A DNA stretch of 25,423 nt, taken from assembly GCA_030446525.1 (NCBI GenBank), contig JAUJNC010000077.1, positions 1-25,423 on the forward strand, read 5' to 3'. The position numbers and the translations under genes were made by a program. Under the pieces are notes generated by a model. That model was not told where the DNA came from, did no database searches, and saw only the letters and a list, made by a program, of their open reading frames with translations. This DNA comes from Armatimonadaceae bacterium. GTDB lineage: Bacteria > Armatimonadota > Armatimonadia > Armatimonadales > Armatimonadaceae. Shown one piece after another: positions 24,741-25,423 of this stretch; position 1 is the stretch's first letter; each line of letters opens with the position of its first letter.

Positions 24741-25423
24741 GCAAGAATTGATGGATACCGACGGCGACGCGGTTTTGATCGCCTTCGCGCAGGCGGGGGC
24801 GGGCGCGGACCTGGCCGATTGGGTGCGGCGCCACCCGCGGCACGCCCGCGATCTGGCGCGTATGGCCGCCGAGCGCTGGACGGGGGGGGAAGGGGCCGGG
24901 GCGGATCACCCCGAGGACGTTCGCGCGGACCAGCGCCTGATGGAGATCGGCCGCGCCGTGTTCCGCGCCGCGCGCGAAAGCGGGTCTGTCCCGCTGACGA
25001 GCCTGAAGGCGGCGGCCCAGGCGCGGGGCCTGGACGCCGAGGCCGTGGCGGCGCTGCTGGGCCTGCCCGAGACCTACTTCTGGAAGCTGCACCGCCGGCT
25101 GTTCGCGCCGGACTCCCTCCCGCACGCCCTGGTAGCCGCCCTCGCCCGGGTCCTGGATCGCACCGCCGCCGAGGTCGGTGCTTCCCTGGCGAAGCCGCCC
25201 ACGCTCGCCGCGGGGCCCACGACGGGGAGCGCCACCAGCCGGCCGCCCTGGCGCGGAACCCTCAGCGGGAGCGCTCGGCCCCCGGAGCGCGCCGCGCGCA
25301 ACGCGCGTGTGGCGCCGCTCGCGTCCTCCCCGACGACGAGCACGACGTCCGACGCGACGGTGATCGCCGCGGCGCGGAGCCGCGGCACCGCGTCAGGCCA
25401 GGGGCGCGGCGTGCACCCGGCCG
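24724..25423 (+). CDS. helix-turn-helix protein overlapping the sigma factor (C-terminal end beyond window)
   Basis: Starts ATG 24724 inside the sigma gene and stays open to the window edge (233 codons). The N-terminal part (DLADWVRRHPRHARDLARMA, about 29-48) is helical; a helix-turn-helix-like section follows: SLKAAAQARGLDAEAVAALL, LPETYFWKLHRRLFAPDSLP and VAALARVLDRTAAEVGASLA, about 94-175. The order looks like an XRE-type or anti-sigma-like partner. No membrane segment or zinc-finger motif is seen. After about residue 180 (SLAKPPTLAAG) the composition becomes Ser/Thr/Arg-rich and unlike the rest, which may mark a frameshift near 25210. Function inferred from position only: control of, or cooperation with, the sigma factor. 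Confidence 0.6.
   Translation, partial: MTGTTRQELMDTDGDAVLIAFAQAGAGADLADWVRRHPRHARDLARMAAERWTGGEGAGADHPEDVRADQRLMEIGRAVFRAARESGSVPLTSLKAAAQARGLDAEAVAALLGLPETYFWKLHRRLFAPDSLPHALVAALARVLDRTAAEVGASLAKPPTLAAGPTTGSATSRPPWRGTLSGSARPPERAARNARVAPLASSPTTSTTSDATVIAAARSRGTASGQGRGVHPA

Noticed and set aside
25074..25388. Minus-strand frame at the right edge, faintly like the Rossmann part of DprA
   Set aside because: Its second half is antisense to the helix-turn-helix protein and the resemblance is too weak to call a gene; kept only as an edge observation.
1..25423. CRISPR arrays, transposases, integrase sites, phage genes
   Set aside because: No spaced direct repeats, insertion-sequence ends or mobile-element proteins were seen anywhere in the window.

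Overview
The window is GC-rich bacterial chromosomal DNA, probably from an environmental bacterium of the Planctomycetota/Armatimonadota kind. This is inferred from style, not from a marker gene: several Tat-exported Gfo/Idh/MocA oxidoreductases, a ThuA-DUF1080 fusion, a GAF-GGDEF protein, a Wzz/BY-kinase protein and G/C-rich palindromic repeats. No rRNA, tRNA, CRISPR array, transposase or phage gene was seen.

Region 1 (1-6145, minus strand) is one operon. A clear sigma70-type promoter (6117-6145) reads into a secreted ThuA-DUF1080 fusion, two Gfo/Idh/MocA oxidoreductases with twin-arginine leaders, the FMN transferase ApbE, and a third Tat-type Gfo/Idh/MocA protein cut by the window edge. 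The set fits extracytoplasmic oxidation of a sugar or glycoside to a 3-keto form followed by cleavage, with ApbE pointing to a flavoprotein partner. Region 2 (6186-8739) holds a broken site-2 protease with CBS domains, coupled to a GNAT acetyltransferase (minus), and a DedA membrane protein (plus). Region 3 (8944-12928) is aconitase with a strong terminator, divergent from a LysR-type regulator across a 118-bp promoter region carrying an inverted repeat.

Region 4 (12976-13307) is a compact unit: near-consensus promoter, Shine-Dalgarno site, an uncharacterised 53-residue protein and a perfect hairpin terminator. Region 5 (13300-16192, minus) is a SAM methyltransferase coupled to a GH65-type lipoprotein whose signal peptide is partly encoded by a palindromic repeat. 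Region 6 (16260-19541) is a GAF-type histidine kinase followed by a sigma54-activator-type response regulator that lacks a DNA-binding end. Region 7 (19544-23879) is a Wzz/BY-kinase exopolysaccharide protein and a diguanylate cyclase, split by a terminator and a promoter. Region 8 (23946-25423) is a sigma70-like factor overlapping a helix-turn-helix partner that runs off the window.

The aconitase, LysR, site-2 protease, GH65, histidine kinase and response regulator genes each contain several frameshifts, and the BY-kinase has one. Many fall at short C or G runs inside otherwise well-conserved protein. They look more like sequencing or assembly errors than real gene decay, so missing motifs near them should be read cautiously. 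The genes at 1-6017 and 22677-24740 are intact. Product names rest on motifs recognised by eye; no database search was run.
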